Shown in pieces: positions 23,688-35,840 of a stretch of DNA of 64,000 nt (its first letter is position 1; the number at the start of each line of letters is the position of its first letter). The position numbers and the translations under genes are program-made. The stretch is from Escallonia rubra (lineage: Eukaryota; Streptophyta; Magnoliopsida; Escalloniales; Escalloniaceae), in the NCBI GenBank assembly GCA_033065855.1, contig JAVXUO010000944.1:101113-165112 (forward strand), written 5' to 3'. The notes beneath the pieces were generated by a model, which saw only the letters and a program-made list of their open reading frames with translations, did not search any database and was not told the origin of the DNA.

Positions 23688-24945
23688 AGGGCCATATGTG
23701 AACCGAGTTCAAGCCGAACATGGCCATGTTCAAACTAGTTCATTTATCCTAGGGTTGTGTTTGAGCTCGACTCGTATTCGTATACATACTTTTGTGTTCG
23801 TGTTCAGTTCGTGATAATGATCAAGAGTTTGAGCTTGACTTGGCTCGTTCGTTTAATCTTCACGAACCGAGCCCGAGCTTGAGTTCGTGTGTTGTGTTTA
23901 TATTAACTTACTGTTATGAACAAACTAAACTAGCTTTAGTAAAGTAGAAAATATGTATTCTTTCAAGTGTTTAGAACCCTAACCACTCCAAGATTTGACT
24001 ACCAAAAGTCACAACCAAAAATCAACTATTATCACGCTCACTTTTCACATGTGTTTTCAGTGAATCCAATCTAATTACCATCCCAAAGCAGGAACAAGAT
24101 ATAATCTTATCAGCTTTTACGTAAGAATAAACTTATAATTTTTAAGACGAAAACATACCAGAGAAGAAAGATCTAATCTGATCAGTTTAAAGCAATAAGC
24201 TCCAATTAGCTTGTATGTGAATGAGAAGATCACGATTACAAAGGCATCAATGATTAGTTGTGTGAGTGAGAGAGGCGGCTGTGTGATGACCGATGAGAGA
24301 GGAATGCCAGCTCATGCCTCTGTGGAGGAGCAGCTGCCGGTTGTGGCCTGTCTTGCAAAGGCGCACGCGGACGGTTGTGTGATGACGTATGAGAAAAGAT
24401 TTGGTTGTGTGACGAGAGACAAGGTGGTGTGGGCGGCCGATTGCGTGATGACTGATGAGAGATGACTTTTTTGTATGACGATAGACATGGTGCTGTAGGC
24501 GGCGATGTGCGCGGTGGTGTGGCGGCGATGTGCCGGTGTGATGAGAGTGGGGGCAATGGGTGTGTGAGTGAGTCGGAGGGAAGGAAAACAAATTGAGCAA
24601 ATTACTTTTTAGGTGGTGAGAGAGGATAAGAATTTGGTGATCCACAATCTTCCACCACGTCTCTAGATATTTTATGTAGAGGGTGTTATATAAGTTTTAA
24701 TGGAGTAAATGAACCGATTTTCGTTTGCAAGGCTCAGCTCGTGTTTGGCTTGTTAACTAAACGAGTCATCTTGTTCGCGAACATTAATAAACAAACAGCA
24801 TCATGTTCAAACTCGGCTCATTTAATAAACGAGCTCCAGAATTGTGCTCGTGTCTGGTTCACCTATTACTTGAACGATCATGAACGAGTTCCAGAGAGGA
24901 CGAATCGCGAGCTGTTCGTGAATACCTCGATTCATTTACAGTCCC
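23688..24945. mobile_element. MULE-like non-autonomous element inside the copia 5' LTR
   Basis: AATTATTTAT is present on both sides (23678-23687 and 24946-24955), a 10-bp target duplication of the size made by Mutator-like elements. The 3' LTR shows the uninterrupted sequence, so the borders are secure. Ends are loosely inverted: GGGCCATATGTGAACCGAG at one end against GGGACTGTAAATGAATCGAG read in from the other. Inside are long G/A-rich 'GAGC.CG.GTTCGT...AACGAGC' stretches on both sides in opposite orientation. The middle has repeated 'TGTGTGATGAC' units (24270-24480). No transposase is seen. Confidence 0.65.
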
Positions 24946-25200
24946 AATTATTTATGATGTATAAGAGGCTTATAGATTCTAATATCTTAACTTTGAGGGA
25001 TTGACAAGTTTAAGTTTGATCTCATTTCTCTCTGTATATAAATATCTCTTTTCTTGGGGGCTAAGGCATTATAATTTTCTAGATACCTTTTTTTGCCTCC
25101 TAGACTAATACAACAATACATAGCTTTATTTCACCATCAACAATAGAGAAGAGTAGTAAAGATCAATATCAAAAGGGACAGGTTCGCTTCCGCATCATCA

Positions 25201-25299
25201 CATTCTTTCATCATGGGAATAAAACTTTGGGTACATTCTTTCATCATGGGAATAAAACTTTTGGTACATTCTTTCATCATGGGAATAAAACTTCTGGTA
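25201..25299. repeat. Three tandem copies of a 33-base unit
   Basis: Units begin at 25201, 25234 and 25267, each starting CATTCTTTCATCATGGGAAT, differing at one or two bases. The 3' LTR carries a single diverged copy near 35690. It is an expansion specific to the 5' LTR. Confidence 0.9.
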
Positions 25300-25415
25300 A
25301 CTTATGGTTTCCTTCGATTCCGGTGAGTTTGAAACCTTATTGTTCTTATGCTTACGGTATCGTAAGATTCTAAAGGTCTTAATTATGGTGTCATGATTAA
25401 ATTTTAATTTAAATG

Positions 25416-25428
25416 TGGTATCAGAGCC
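25416..25428 (+). other. Copia primer-binding site
   Basis: TGGTATCAGAGCC, complementary to the 3' end of initiator Met-tRNA, directly follows the 5' LTR. Confidence 0.85.
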
Positions 25429-25689
25429 ATGTTAATCAATTGCATGATTACATAACTTTTCTTTTAAGTTTTTTGGAATTTTTTTTTCTATATATACTTT
25501 TGAATGCTAACGTGAAAAAAAAAAAGAACAGAAAAAAAAAGAAAACTTGGGCCGTGTAGCTGTTGCTTCCGGGCTTTGAGCAAACGATTTACTACTTTAA
25601 TCGAGGTCTAAATGTAACAAAACAGAGATATTCTGCTGTAGAACAACTACGTTTAACTTTGTACTATACCACAGTGACGTGTTGGTAGT

Positions 25690-26085
25690 GGCAGAGACTC
25701 ATCTAGTAAAATATATATTATCGAGGCCTGTGTTGCTAGGGAAAATAGAAAAATAGGTGCTAGCCTTGATAGAGTATAACTTAACCTACATCCCTCAGAA
25801 AGTCGTGAAAAGACAAGCATTGGCTGATTTCTAGCAGGACATCCAAGTGATGATACGGAAAAGGAAATAATTTACATCGGCATCGTCCCTTAGAAGATGA
25901 TGTTCGATGGATCAAAAACTAGTAATGAAATCGGGGTTGGGGTAGTGTTGATCTCACCCTTGTTCATCAATTTGCTTTCAAAATGAGGATGATTGCTTAA
26001 ATAATCAAGCGAAGCTTTGATTATGGGCATAGAAATATTGTTTAACATGCATGTGATAACGGTCCAAATATTCGGAGACCTCCCA
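25690..26085 (+). pseudogene. Fragment of a Tat/Ogre-type gypsy reverse transcriptase-RNase H
   Basis: Across shifting frames I read 'THLVKYILSRPVLLGKIEK', 'IEYNLTYIPQKVVKRQALADF' and 'MFDGSKTSNEIGVGVVLISP'. This is the characteristic junction of the gypsy RNase H with the extra RNase H domain of Tat-lineage elements. It is broken by stops and frame changes. It lies within the copia element, between its primer-binding site and gag, and so is a foreign piece. Flanking DNA (25430-25690 and 26090-26680) shows no further gene. Confidence 0.65.
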
Positions 26086-26689
26086 ATTCGTTCTGCCTGT
26101 ATGCTCTTATTAGCTTAATCGGCTGTTTGTGGACTATCGATTGGACTACCAAAATTAGGCTTGAAGCCTTGCATTGGCCCGTAGTTGCTTAGCAAAATTA
26201 GGCCCAATGGCCTGCCGCCTCGCCCCACCTGTATCCTGCACATGTTTACATGAAATAGTCTGGACTTCTTCATATGGGCCTACGTGACACCAGTGGGCAG
26301 CTTTGGCCTGTAGCTAAATTGGACCCACAGAAATTATCTTAGCCCAAATCTGCCTTCAAAAATTAAAGGCCAATGGAAGTGTAGCGTGCACTCCCATTTT
26401 TTGGGCCTGTAGGCTGCAGCTGCAAATTGGGCCTGTGTTGGCCACTTAATAAGGAGCGTACAACTACGAATTGAGCCTTAATTATTGGTGACGTTATAGT
26501 GATCACATATATATTTTAAATATTGGTTTGTGTTATTGGGATATTATTGAATATAAAGTTCCGATATTATTATTAATTTCTAGAGTTCGTCTAAAATTAC
26601 GAGATCATGCTAAAACCTTATGATTCGTTTGACATGATTAGACTATTATAATGAAACTTGAAAATAATTTGTGGTTCTTACTTATTTAC

Positions 26690-28991
26690 TGTTCCCAACC
26701 TATCTTGGTCGGACCCAAGGGCCCACTAGAGGTCCCACTTCGCGCGAACACGTCGACACATTCAACGGTCAATTTTTCAACGCATCGAACCGGTCAAAGT
26801 GCGCACGCCCAAGTCACGTGCATTTTTCGCTTCGCACGCCTCGCGCGTGACTTAGTCGTCAATTATTTCACGTTAGCATGACTCACGGTAGCACGATCGT
26901 CACGCCACGACCACCCGAACACCTTTTCACCAAAAAAATCGGCCGACGGCGCAACCGGAGCAACGAGGTCAAGGGGCAAAGGCCTTGGCCTACTCCACGG
27001 GGTCGGCCTTGGCCTCCCACTTGCCTATATGGTCGGCCTCGGCCCCCTATGGGGGTTGGCCTTGGCCTTCCCCCCCTGGTTACTCACTTCTCGCGCAATG
27101 TCCTTTTCGCGCATTGTTCGCTTTGTACGCCTTGTGTGTAACTTTGGCACCTTCTTCATTACGTGGTTGCGACTCACGGCAACACGCTCGTCGTATCTCG
27201 ACTACCCAACTCTGTGTTGTCCACCAAAACACCAACCATCGGCGTACCCAAAGTTTACCAAAAGGGGGAGTGGCCTTGGCCTTCCCCCAAATGTTGGCCT
27301 TTGGCCTCCCCTCCATGCACACTTGTCTTCATGGGGTTTGGCGTCTTCGCGATGCTTACCGATGCTTACCAATGCTCGCACACCAACCTCGCGACGTCCG
27401 TCGTCCGTCACCCATGGCCACGCACCGCTTCTGCGATGCCCGTTGCCCAAAGTCGCGTGCTACCACCGAGTTACCATTCGCCGACGGTCGCGTACCATCA
27501 CTCCCAACTTTGTCATTACTAAGCATCGCATTTATTATTTTGGTATAACATACACACTCGACTCACGCCTCGTCTCCGGGACACCTGACGTGCGCCGGTG
27601 CGCCATTTCCATGACACGTGCCCCCGACACCAGGTATTGTCTCGCGACGGTCGTCGCCGCGCCCGTGCGCCACTTCCATGACATGTGCTCCAGGCACCAG
27701 GTATTGTCCCGCGACGGTCATCGCTGCGCCCATGCCCTACAATCAATGTCTCATGCCTTTGGCATCGCGCTCATGCGCCACAATCAATGCCTCGTGTTGT
27801 AGGCACCGCGCCCATGCGCCACAAACATGTACATGCCTCCAGGCACCACACTCATTCACCACACCATGTGCCCACGCCGTCGACGTGGAACATGCTTCGA
27901 CCCACTCTCTGGAGTGTGCAGCATTTCGAGGGGCATCGCGCATAGTGCTCCGGCACGAGGACCCTTCGCAGCGGGATAGGCTCGTTAGCACAAAGCTATC
28001 ACCGTCTTCATTCTGGGGGGCTCCACTCGTAGTGCTTTGGCACGAGGACCATTCGCAGCGGGATAGGCTCGTTACCACAAAGATATCGCGATCTTCATTC
28101 CGGGGGGCTCTGCTCGTAGTGCTTTGGCACGAGGACCCTTTGCAGTTGGATAGGCTCGTTACCACAAAGCTATATCCGCCTAGGGTGACTTGCATGACAC
28201 TAGGCACTGAGCTACGACCATGACCACTCACGTTACCAGTGATCATCGGCGCCCCCAGGACGATGACCCCCGGGTCACTCCGGGACGGGAGCAGGTCTTT
28301 GGAGGGCATAGTGCCTAGTCCGCCTGGCAGTTGGTCACAGGGGCAACCCTCGCCGCTGTTAGGTTCTCTACGCGTCTCTTGACGCACCTTGTGGGATTCA
28401 GTAAGGGCTTGGACCGGTGGCTGGGGCAACGGGTTACTCTGATCATGCTGTCATGGTGTGGTCAGTCTTCTCATACAGGTAGAGCGACGCTGTGTGGGGC
28501 AGGTAGCGCGAATTTGGGAACCGACAGTCCAACGGAGAACCGGTATGATTGGACCCCCTGGTGACGTGTCACTCCCAGGGGATGACATGTGGCACTTGAT
28601 GACAAAGGCACATTGTTTCCTATAAATAGTGGACTTTATGACTTATTCAAGGACTTTTGGCTCATTCTTACAAAATCACTTTCTCACTCTAGAATTTGAG
28701 AGCTCTTGGATTCTAGAGAGAGAAACACAAATTGGACATAACTTTGGACATAACATCGGACCGTAACATTGGACCCTGACTTGGACCTTGACTTGGACTG
28801 TCAACTGCCGGCCCTGTTCGTCTCAGCCATGTCTCCACAGTACTGCCATCTCTCACGGCCTGTCTGGAAAGCCTTGCTCTCTGTCCTTACTCCACACTCA
28901 CTGCCTCTCACTTTGCATACTTGGAAGCTAACCCGGACTGCAGCCTTTGTGGTACCTCCACGAAGTTACGAACCCACTTTCCTTGGCATCA
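26690..28991 (+). repeat. Solo LTR-B, copy 1
   Basis: It begins TGTTCCCAACC and ends CTTGGCATCA, with TTTAC on both sides (26685-26689 and 28992-28996): a complete LTR left by recombination. A TATA box (TATAAATAG, 28621-28629) lies in its last sixth. Inside are GGCCTTGGCC-rich sequence (26980-27310), repeated 'CCATGACACGTGC' units (27590-27720), and an 87-base tandem repeat starting at 27945, 28032 and 28119. Open frames of up to 257 codons here follow the G/C bias and do not match any family I know. Confidence 0.85.
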
Positions 28992-29559
28992 TTTACCAAT
29001 AAGCGGTCCAACCCGAACTGTAATTTATTGTCTTTAATAAGTTGAGATAATAATAAAACCACCTCACCTTAAGCTTGTTAAATAAAAATGTTAACCGGCC
29101 CAATGGAAGAATATATTTTGAATTTTTGAGCGGAAGGAAAGGAAAATATAATAGTTGAGTGGCTTAAGTTATTTTCTGCCCAAAGATGATATAATTCGTG
29201 CTCATGTTGCTTGTAATGATTTCCAAGTTACTAAGGGTGAAAAATTACTTGTATGTAAATAATCGGCCCAACGGAAGGTTTTAAGTGATACGTTAAACTT
29301 TTCTTTGAAAAAGTTTTTGTGTATTTAACTTTTCCATTCAAATAAATTGTCCATCCCTCAATTTATTTTATGAGTTTAAATGATGAACTAACTATTTTCA
29401 TCACGTGGAATTTTCGGTACTGACGTGCATGATTATCGTTACTATTTTAGCGTATAGTCCTGCTGCAATTACTGGCTATCTTTCCTCTACCAAATCATTA
29501 AGCAGGACCAAGTTTAGAAAGTGAAAAGAGCATATTAGCATAATTTATGGAGTTCTGGA

Positions 29560-32500
29560 TTGGATTATGCTACGAGTTGACGATCTTGCTAACCTTACGG
29601 CTGAAAGGTCTACTGAGCAAAATGCGGCTTATGGAAAGTGGGAGTATTACATCCGCACATCCCTGATGATTATGAAAGGCGTCATTACAACTGCAATTCG
29701 CGACTCAAAAAATGCTAAAATGTACATTGCTCATATTGAAGAGCAGTTCCAAGGCTCCTCCAAGGCACATGCTACTACTCTTATGTCTAAAATGGTTAAG
29801 CTCAAGTACAGTGGATCCAGTGTTGTTTGTGAGCATATTTTTGCGGATGAATGATATGCTTCTTCACTAAAAGGGTTAGACATGAAAATCTCTGAGGATT
29901 TTCTCATGCACATTATTTTGACTTTTCTCCTTGCGCAGTTTCGTCCTTTTAAGATCACTTACAATATGCAAAAAGAGAAGTGGAAGATGAACGAGTTGAT
30001 TCCCATATGTGTCCAAGAAGAGAGGCTAAAATTTGAACAAACTGATAATGCTCACATTGCTATAACTTATCCATCTAAAGGAAAAAAGAAAGAAATTTGA
30101 CAAATGTTGCGTGCAAGGGAATAAGAAAGCTCCTTTAATACAACTGATAAAGCAAGGTCTTCTGGCACCAACTGTCCTTTTGGTCCCAAGTGTAACTTTC
30201 ATAGAGCTAAAGGACAAATGAGGAGAGACTGTCTGAATTTTAGAGAGTAGTTGGAAAAGGTAATTTACCTATTTGCGTTTGTTTTGAGTCTTATACAACT
30301 GATGCTCCTTTAAGTACATGGTGGCTAACTCAAGTGCAACTGTGCACATAACCAATTATTGTTATCCCATCCTGGCCATGCACACTTGGACCTCTATTAT
30401 CCCGTCTAGCGACTCCGATCGGCTGGCTGGCCCCAATCAGCCGACTGCACATGCCAGCCTACTTGCCTCAATCGGCTACCCCGACAGGTTATGCATATTT
30501 AGACCGCCGCATCTGTACATCGACTCCACGATGCCAATCGCCAGCGCTCGGGCGCTGTTTCCATGTCACCATGCCTTTGGCACGGCACACACTCCACCAC
30601 GCCCATGCATCGCGCCGCTGATACTATCACGCCCCCTGACTCTCTGTCACACTACCATACCACTGGCATCACATACACCCCGCCGTACCCCTACGCCTTT
30701 TTCGCTTATACAATCGTGCCCTCCCAGAACTTTCTCACACTACCACGCCCCATGTTGGTCCTTTCTTTCACCACACCATGCGCACATTTCCTTCGTTGTG
30801 GAATATGCTTCGACTCACTCCCCAAAGTGTACAATATCCCACGGGGATAGGCAACTTCTCCGAGACATTATTGCTGCCTGGGAGCTCTAAGTGCTTCGGC
30901 ATGAAGACTCCCCTTTCGGTAGGTAGACAGTTCCTCCTAGATGTTACCTCAGCCCATCGAGTAGGCGACTCCTCTGGGACACTACCTTGGTGCGCTCTGA
31001 GTGCTCCGGCACAAGGACTCACCCGCGGGGATAGGCGACTCTTTCGGGACAATATCTCTGTTAGGGAGCTCTAACTGCTCTGGCATGAAGACTCTCCTTC
31101 CGTCAGGTAAACGGCTCCTCAAGGATGCTACTTTGGCCCATCAGGTAGTCGAATCCTCCGGAACACTACCTTGGCACGCTTCGAGTGCTTCGGCATAAGG
31201 ACTCACCTGCGGGGATAGATGACTCATCCGAGAACTATCTCCGCCAGGTAAATGGCTTCTCCGGGATGCTACATCGGCCCGTCGGGTAGGCGAATCCTCC
31301 GGGACACTACATTGGCACGCTTCGAGTGCTCCGGCACAAGGACTCACCCGCGAGATATGCGACTCCTCCAAGACACTATCTCTGCCAGGGTGTTTGTGTG
31401 ACTAGCCTATGTGCTCCAGCACTGGAGGCTTTCATCGGCACCCCTAAGAACTACGACTCTCGGGTTACTTCGAGACGAGAGCAGGTCTTTGGATGCATCG
31501 CGCCTAGTCCGCCTGGCAACTGTGCGTCAGATCTTCCTCACCACTGCAAGGTCTTCAGTGTCCCCTCGGCGTCTCTCGACGCCTTGTGGGACTCTGCAAA
31601 GGCCTTGAACTGGTGGCTAGATCAAGGGGGCTCTTCGGCCACATTGGCGTTGTGTGGGCCAGTCTTTCCAGACAGACAGAACGATGATGTACGGGGCATG
31701 CGGGGTGAATATGCAATTTGACAGTTCGTGTAGCACCAGCACTTGTGGACCCCTCGGTGACGTGTCACACCCAGGGAGTGCCATGTGTCGGTTAATGACA
31801 TCATCATCTCAAGCTCTATAAATAGGGGCCTTAAGAATTCATTTGGAGGACTGAAAATTTTTCAGAATTCATTCTCACATTCACGTTCTCACTCTAGAAT
31901 TCTTAAGAGAGAAACATACATGACCTTGACTCTGGACCTAAGCATCATACTATAACTGTCGTCGTGCATTCACCCAGAGCCATCGCTTTCACAGCACTGC
32001 CACCATCAGGCTCTGTCTGGGAAACCCTTGATCTCTGCCCTTGCTCCATCCTTGTTGTGTCCCACATCAGCATACTTGGCATCTGACTCGGCCTGCATTC
32101 CTTGTGGCACATCCACGTCAACTGCGAACCCACTTCCTTGGCATCACCAATTCATTGCAAGGATTCCTTTCTGTAAAGAAGCTAAACAAAAGGGACTGTA
32201 AAAGCAAATGGGGAGAAAGCTCAAGTTAAAGCTGTAGGAACTCTCCGTTTAGGTTTGGAGTACGGCTTCAAATTGGATTTAATTGATACTATTTATGCTC
32301 CCAGTATGACTAGCAACCTTATTTCTTTTTCTAAACTTTACGCTTATGGATATTCATTTAAGTTTAAGGATAAATGCTTCTCTCTTTTCCTTTACTCTAG
32401 AGCTGTTGGAGGAAAACTTTTACAAATTATGTTGGTTCTAGTTTTTTGGAGGCAAAATTCTACAAATGATGTTTGGATGCTTCTTTTATAAAGAATCCTT

Positions 32501-34990
32501 GAAAAATTTTTACGTGAATAACGTAGTTGCTAAAACTTATGGTAAAAGAAAACGAAATAATGAAAATCAACTCGACCTAATGATGAAGTTGTAAGATCTG
32601 ACAAAAGAGGGGAGTATAATGGAAAATTCTCTGAAACATGTCGTTATCTTAATCCTTTTGCCTTGTTTTTGGAAGAATATGGCATTGTTGCTCAGTACAC
32701 AACTCCGGGTATATATGCCCCACCAGAATGCTGCAATTGAAAGAAATTGTGCAAAATATGATATGCCAAAGAACTCTACCAGTTGAAGCATTTAAAACAA
32801 CTTTTGCATATTCTTAACAGGGTTCACTGTAAGTCTGTGCCTAAAACACCTCGTAGACACGGTGGAAATCTAGTCTAGAATATTTTCATGCGTGGGGCTA
32901 TTTAGCTAAAGCAAAACTTGACAATTCACACACTAAGAAATTCAATCCCAAGACCATAAATTGTCATTTTATAGGTTACCCTGAAAGATTTAAGAGTTAC
33001 ATATTTCACTATCTATCACATACCACTAGAATTGTTATGCAGTGTTTTTTTTAAGATGCTGAGTGTAGTGGGAGTAGTAAAACCAAGAATAATAAACCTT
33101 GAGGAAATTCAAGATCATGTTTATATTCCTATTACCCAAAAGGTTGGTGCATCATTACCTCATATGAAGGATATTGATGCACGTGAGATAGTACCTAATG
33201 ATGCGCTCCCTATTATGGATCTTGCTCTAGTTCATGCTATCGAACAACCTCTTTTAAAGTCAAGAAGAGAGAGATAGACAGCTGTCTGATGATTATATTG
33301 TGTACCTACATGAGGATGACTGTAATCTGGTCACTCAACTCAATGGCTTGACGCCATGAAAGATGGGCTAGAGTCAATGAAAATAAATGAAGGTTGGGAC
33401 CTTGTTGACTTGCCTAAATGAGCCAAAGTTGTAGGCTATAAATGGGTCTATAAAAGTAAGCTAGATCCTAGAGGTAATATCAAAAGATACAAGGCTAAAC
33501 TCGTCCCTAAAGGTTTTCCTCATGGGAGAGGATAGATTAAAATGAAACATTTTCTCTTGAAAAGTATGCATTTCTTAATGGTGACTTGCATGAAAATATG
33601 TATATGATGCAATCAGAAGGGTTAAAGGTTGAAGGCAATGAATCCATGAAATGGGTGGGGATGCATGTGGGTGGGTGGCAGTTTGACTGTGTAGTGTGAA
33701 TGTTTATGTGTGCGCATGTGCAAGGCAACTAAGAATCATTTAATTTTGGAACCAATGAATTGCATCGTGATGGTGTCTAGATGATGGAAATGATATATGA
33801 GAATGTTTACTTCACATAACACACAAATCTCCATATCTGGATTAAAGAAAGCCTCTAGACCATGGTATCGTAAGTCTTGTGATGTGATTAGAAAATTCGG
33901 CTTTAAAGAAAATGCAGTAGACCAATGTATATACTTAAAGATCAGGTGGAGTTAGTTTATCGTTCTAGTTTTGTATGTGGATAATATCTTACTTGCTAGT
34001 AGTGATATGCATATGTTATATGAGACTAAAAATTTCTTCCTGAGAATTTTGATATGAAAGATCTTGGAGAGGCCTCTGACATAATAGGCATTGAGATTCA
34101 CCAAGATAGGTCTCGTGGAATATTAGGCTTGTTCAAAGAGCCCATACTGATAAAGTTCTCAACAGCTTCAACATGCATAACTGTGCTCCCACTCTTGCCC
34201 CTGTTGTTAAGGGTGACAAATTCAGTTTGCTACAATGTCTTAGGAAGCAATTGAAGCTGGACGGAATGGAGCCTCAGTAGTAGGGAGTCTCATTTATACT
34301 CAAATCTGTACTCACTCAGATATAGCGTATGTTTTTGGCATGCTTGGAAGTTACCAGATAAAATCATGAATGGATCATTGGAAAGCAGCCAAGAAAGTCA
34401 TGGGCAACTTACAGGGTACCAACGATTTCATTCTTACTTATAGGAAATTAGATAACCTTGATTTATTGGTTATTACGATTCTGATTATGCAGGATGTATA
34501 GATACCCTGAAATCTACATCAGGTTATGTCTTCATTCTCGCATGAGGACATGTTTCATGGAAGAGCGCTAAGCAGTCATTAGTGGCTTCTCACACCATGG
34601 AGGCAGAGTTCATGGCATGTTTTAAGGCTTCGTGTCACATTGTATGATTGAGGGACTTCATTACGAGAGTGAAAGTGGTTGACACCATTTCGAGACCACT
34701 AAAGATGTTCAGTGACAATCAGCCTGTTGTTTTCCAAAACCAACAAGTCAAGTGGTGGAACGCAATCAAGATTAATTATCTTGTTGTGAGGGAAACAATT
34801 CATAATCAAATACTATCTATTTAGCAAATCAGTACGACCGCGATGTTAGCGTATCCCATGAGGAAAGGCTTATCACACAGTCTCTTTCGAGAACATGTTG
34901 CTAGCATGTTTTTGGTCGATAGCTTTTCCTTATACACAAAGGGATTCTAATTTGAGACATTTGTTTATGTGATTACCTTACGTTTAGATT
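29560..34990 (+). pseudogene. Copia gag-pol remains, split by a solo LTR
   Basis: Gag (UBN2 type) is at 29567-30245, with a degenerate zinc knuckle near 30190-30240. The protease start is at 30320-30356 ('VANSSATVHITN', with the expected D-S-G read as N-S-S). After the LTR at 30357-32146 it resumes with the protease tail and pre-integrase ('LISFSKLYAYGYSFKF', 32255-32400), integrase (32600-33260, 'EEYGIVAQYT', 'LNRVHCKSVPKTP'), reverse transcriptase (33330-34110, 'WVYKSKLDPRGNIKRYKAKL' and 'LYVDNILLAS', where the usual D-D is D-N), and RNase H (34500-34920, 'MEAEFMACFKA'). Stops and frameshifts throughout make it non-functional. Confidence 0.85.
30357..32146 (+). repeat. Solo LTR-B, copy 2
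   Basis: CCAAT on both sides (30352-30356 and 32147-32151) delimits a 1790-base LTR that begins TATTGTTATCCC (the expected TG apparently changed to TA) and ends CTTGGCATCA. It shares the TATA box (TATAAATAG, 31817-31825) and the last 600 bases with copy 1. The middle (30840-31400) has repeated 'GTGCTCCGGCAC..GGACTC' units. It cuts the copia protease reading frame. Confidence 0.85.
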
Positions 34991-35333
34991 CTGGATATTA
35001 TGATTATAGTTTGTTACTTCTTGTTAAAGTGTACATTTAAAGTATTTTGAAACAAAAACTCATGTAAGGATCTCATAAACTCGTCTATATTATTTTTTAT
35101 TATAGAACGATGCAATTCATGTCTATTAAGTTATTTGACTTCATATTTTCGCAAAAGTTCTAAGATTATAACCGTAAAACGGCTCTGTGATATTAAGAGA
35201 CACGTATACTATTTTCGATTTGTTTTTAATATTTCTGTTAAATTTGGCCTAACTTACGGGATGTTTTGCTCAACTTCGTTATGTCAAAATTTATGAGATC
35301 AACCTAAGTATAACCCTTGGCCAAGTGGGAGAA

Positions 35334-35835
35334 CGTTGGGTTCGACGGGTCCAATCCAATTCAGTTGCCTAACTTTGATTATTTCCTTAACTTGAACATA
35401 ACTTCAGCATCTAATACACTAATTATTTATGGTGTATAAGAGGTTTATAGACCTTAATCTCTTAACTTTGATGAACGAATGAAAATTGACAAGTTTAGGG
35501 TTGATCTCACTATTCTCTCGGTATAAATCTCTCTTCTCTTAGAGGATAAGGCATCATAATTTTGTATATACCTTTTTGTTTTTGCCTCCTAGACTAATAA
35601 AAAACTACACAACTCTATTTCATCATCAAGAATAGAAAGAGTGGTGAAAATTAATGTCAAAGGGGACGCGTTCGTTTCTGCATCTTCACGTTCTTTCGTC
35701 ATCGGAGTAAAGCTTTTGATAATCTATGACTTCATTAGATTCCGGTAAGTTTGATACCTTATTTTTTATGTTTATATTATTGCAAGATTCTAAAGCTCTT
35801 GATTATGAGATCAAGATTAACAATTTAATCTAACA
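35334..35835 (+). repeat. Copia 3' LTR
   Basis: It starts CGTTGGGTTCGACGGG right after the polypurine tract and ends TCTAACA. It lacks both the MULE-like insertion and the 33-base expansion of the 5' LTR, and so represents the simpler form. Confidence 0.85.
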
Positions 35836-35840
35836 CCAAG

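Larger units (their letters stand above)
23538..25415 (+). repeat. Copia 5' LTR, interrupted and internally expanded
   Basis: It matches the 502-base 3' LTR over 23538-23687 and 24946-25415. A 1258-base insertion splits it, and a 33-base segment is present three times (25201-25299) where the 3' LTR has one copy. A TATA-like 'TGTATATAAATATC' lies near 25034. Confidence 0.85.
23538..35835 (+). mobile_element. Ty1/copia retrotransposon, dead, with several nested insertions
   Basis: 5' LTR 23538-25415, primer-binding site 25416-25428, remains of gag, protease, integrase, reverse transcriptase and RNase H between 29560 and 34990, polypurine tract about 35321-35333 ('CCAAGTGGGAGAA'), 3' LTR 35334-35835. 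GCAAG (23533-23537) and CCAAG (35836-35840) flank it, a 5-bp duplication with one change. Of the 12.3 kb, insertions make up at least 5.3 kb: a MULE-like element (23688-24945) and two solo LTR-B copies (26690-28991 and 30357-32146). The integrase-RT-RNase H order marks it as copia. Confidence 0.85.

Noticed and set aside
25201-25299. CRISPR-like array
   Set aside because: Direct tandem 33-base copies without spacers, inside a plant LTR.
26985-27802. 257-codon frame as a host gene
   Set aside because: It lies in a solo LTR with a target duplication, overlaps other equally open frames in G/C-rich repeats and has no recognisable domain.
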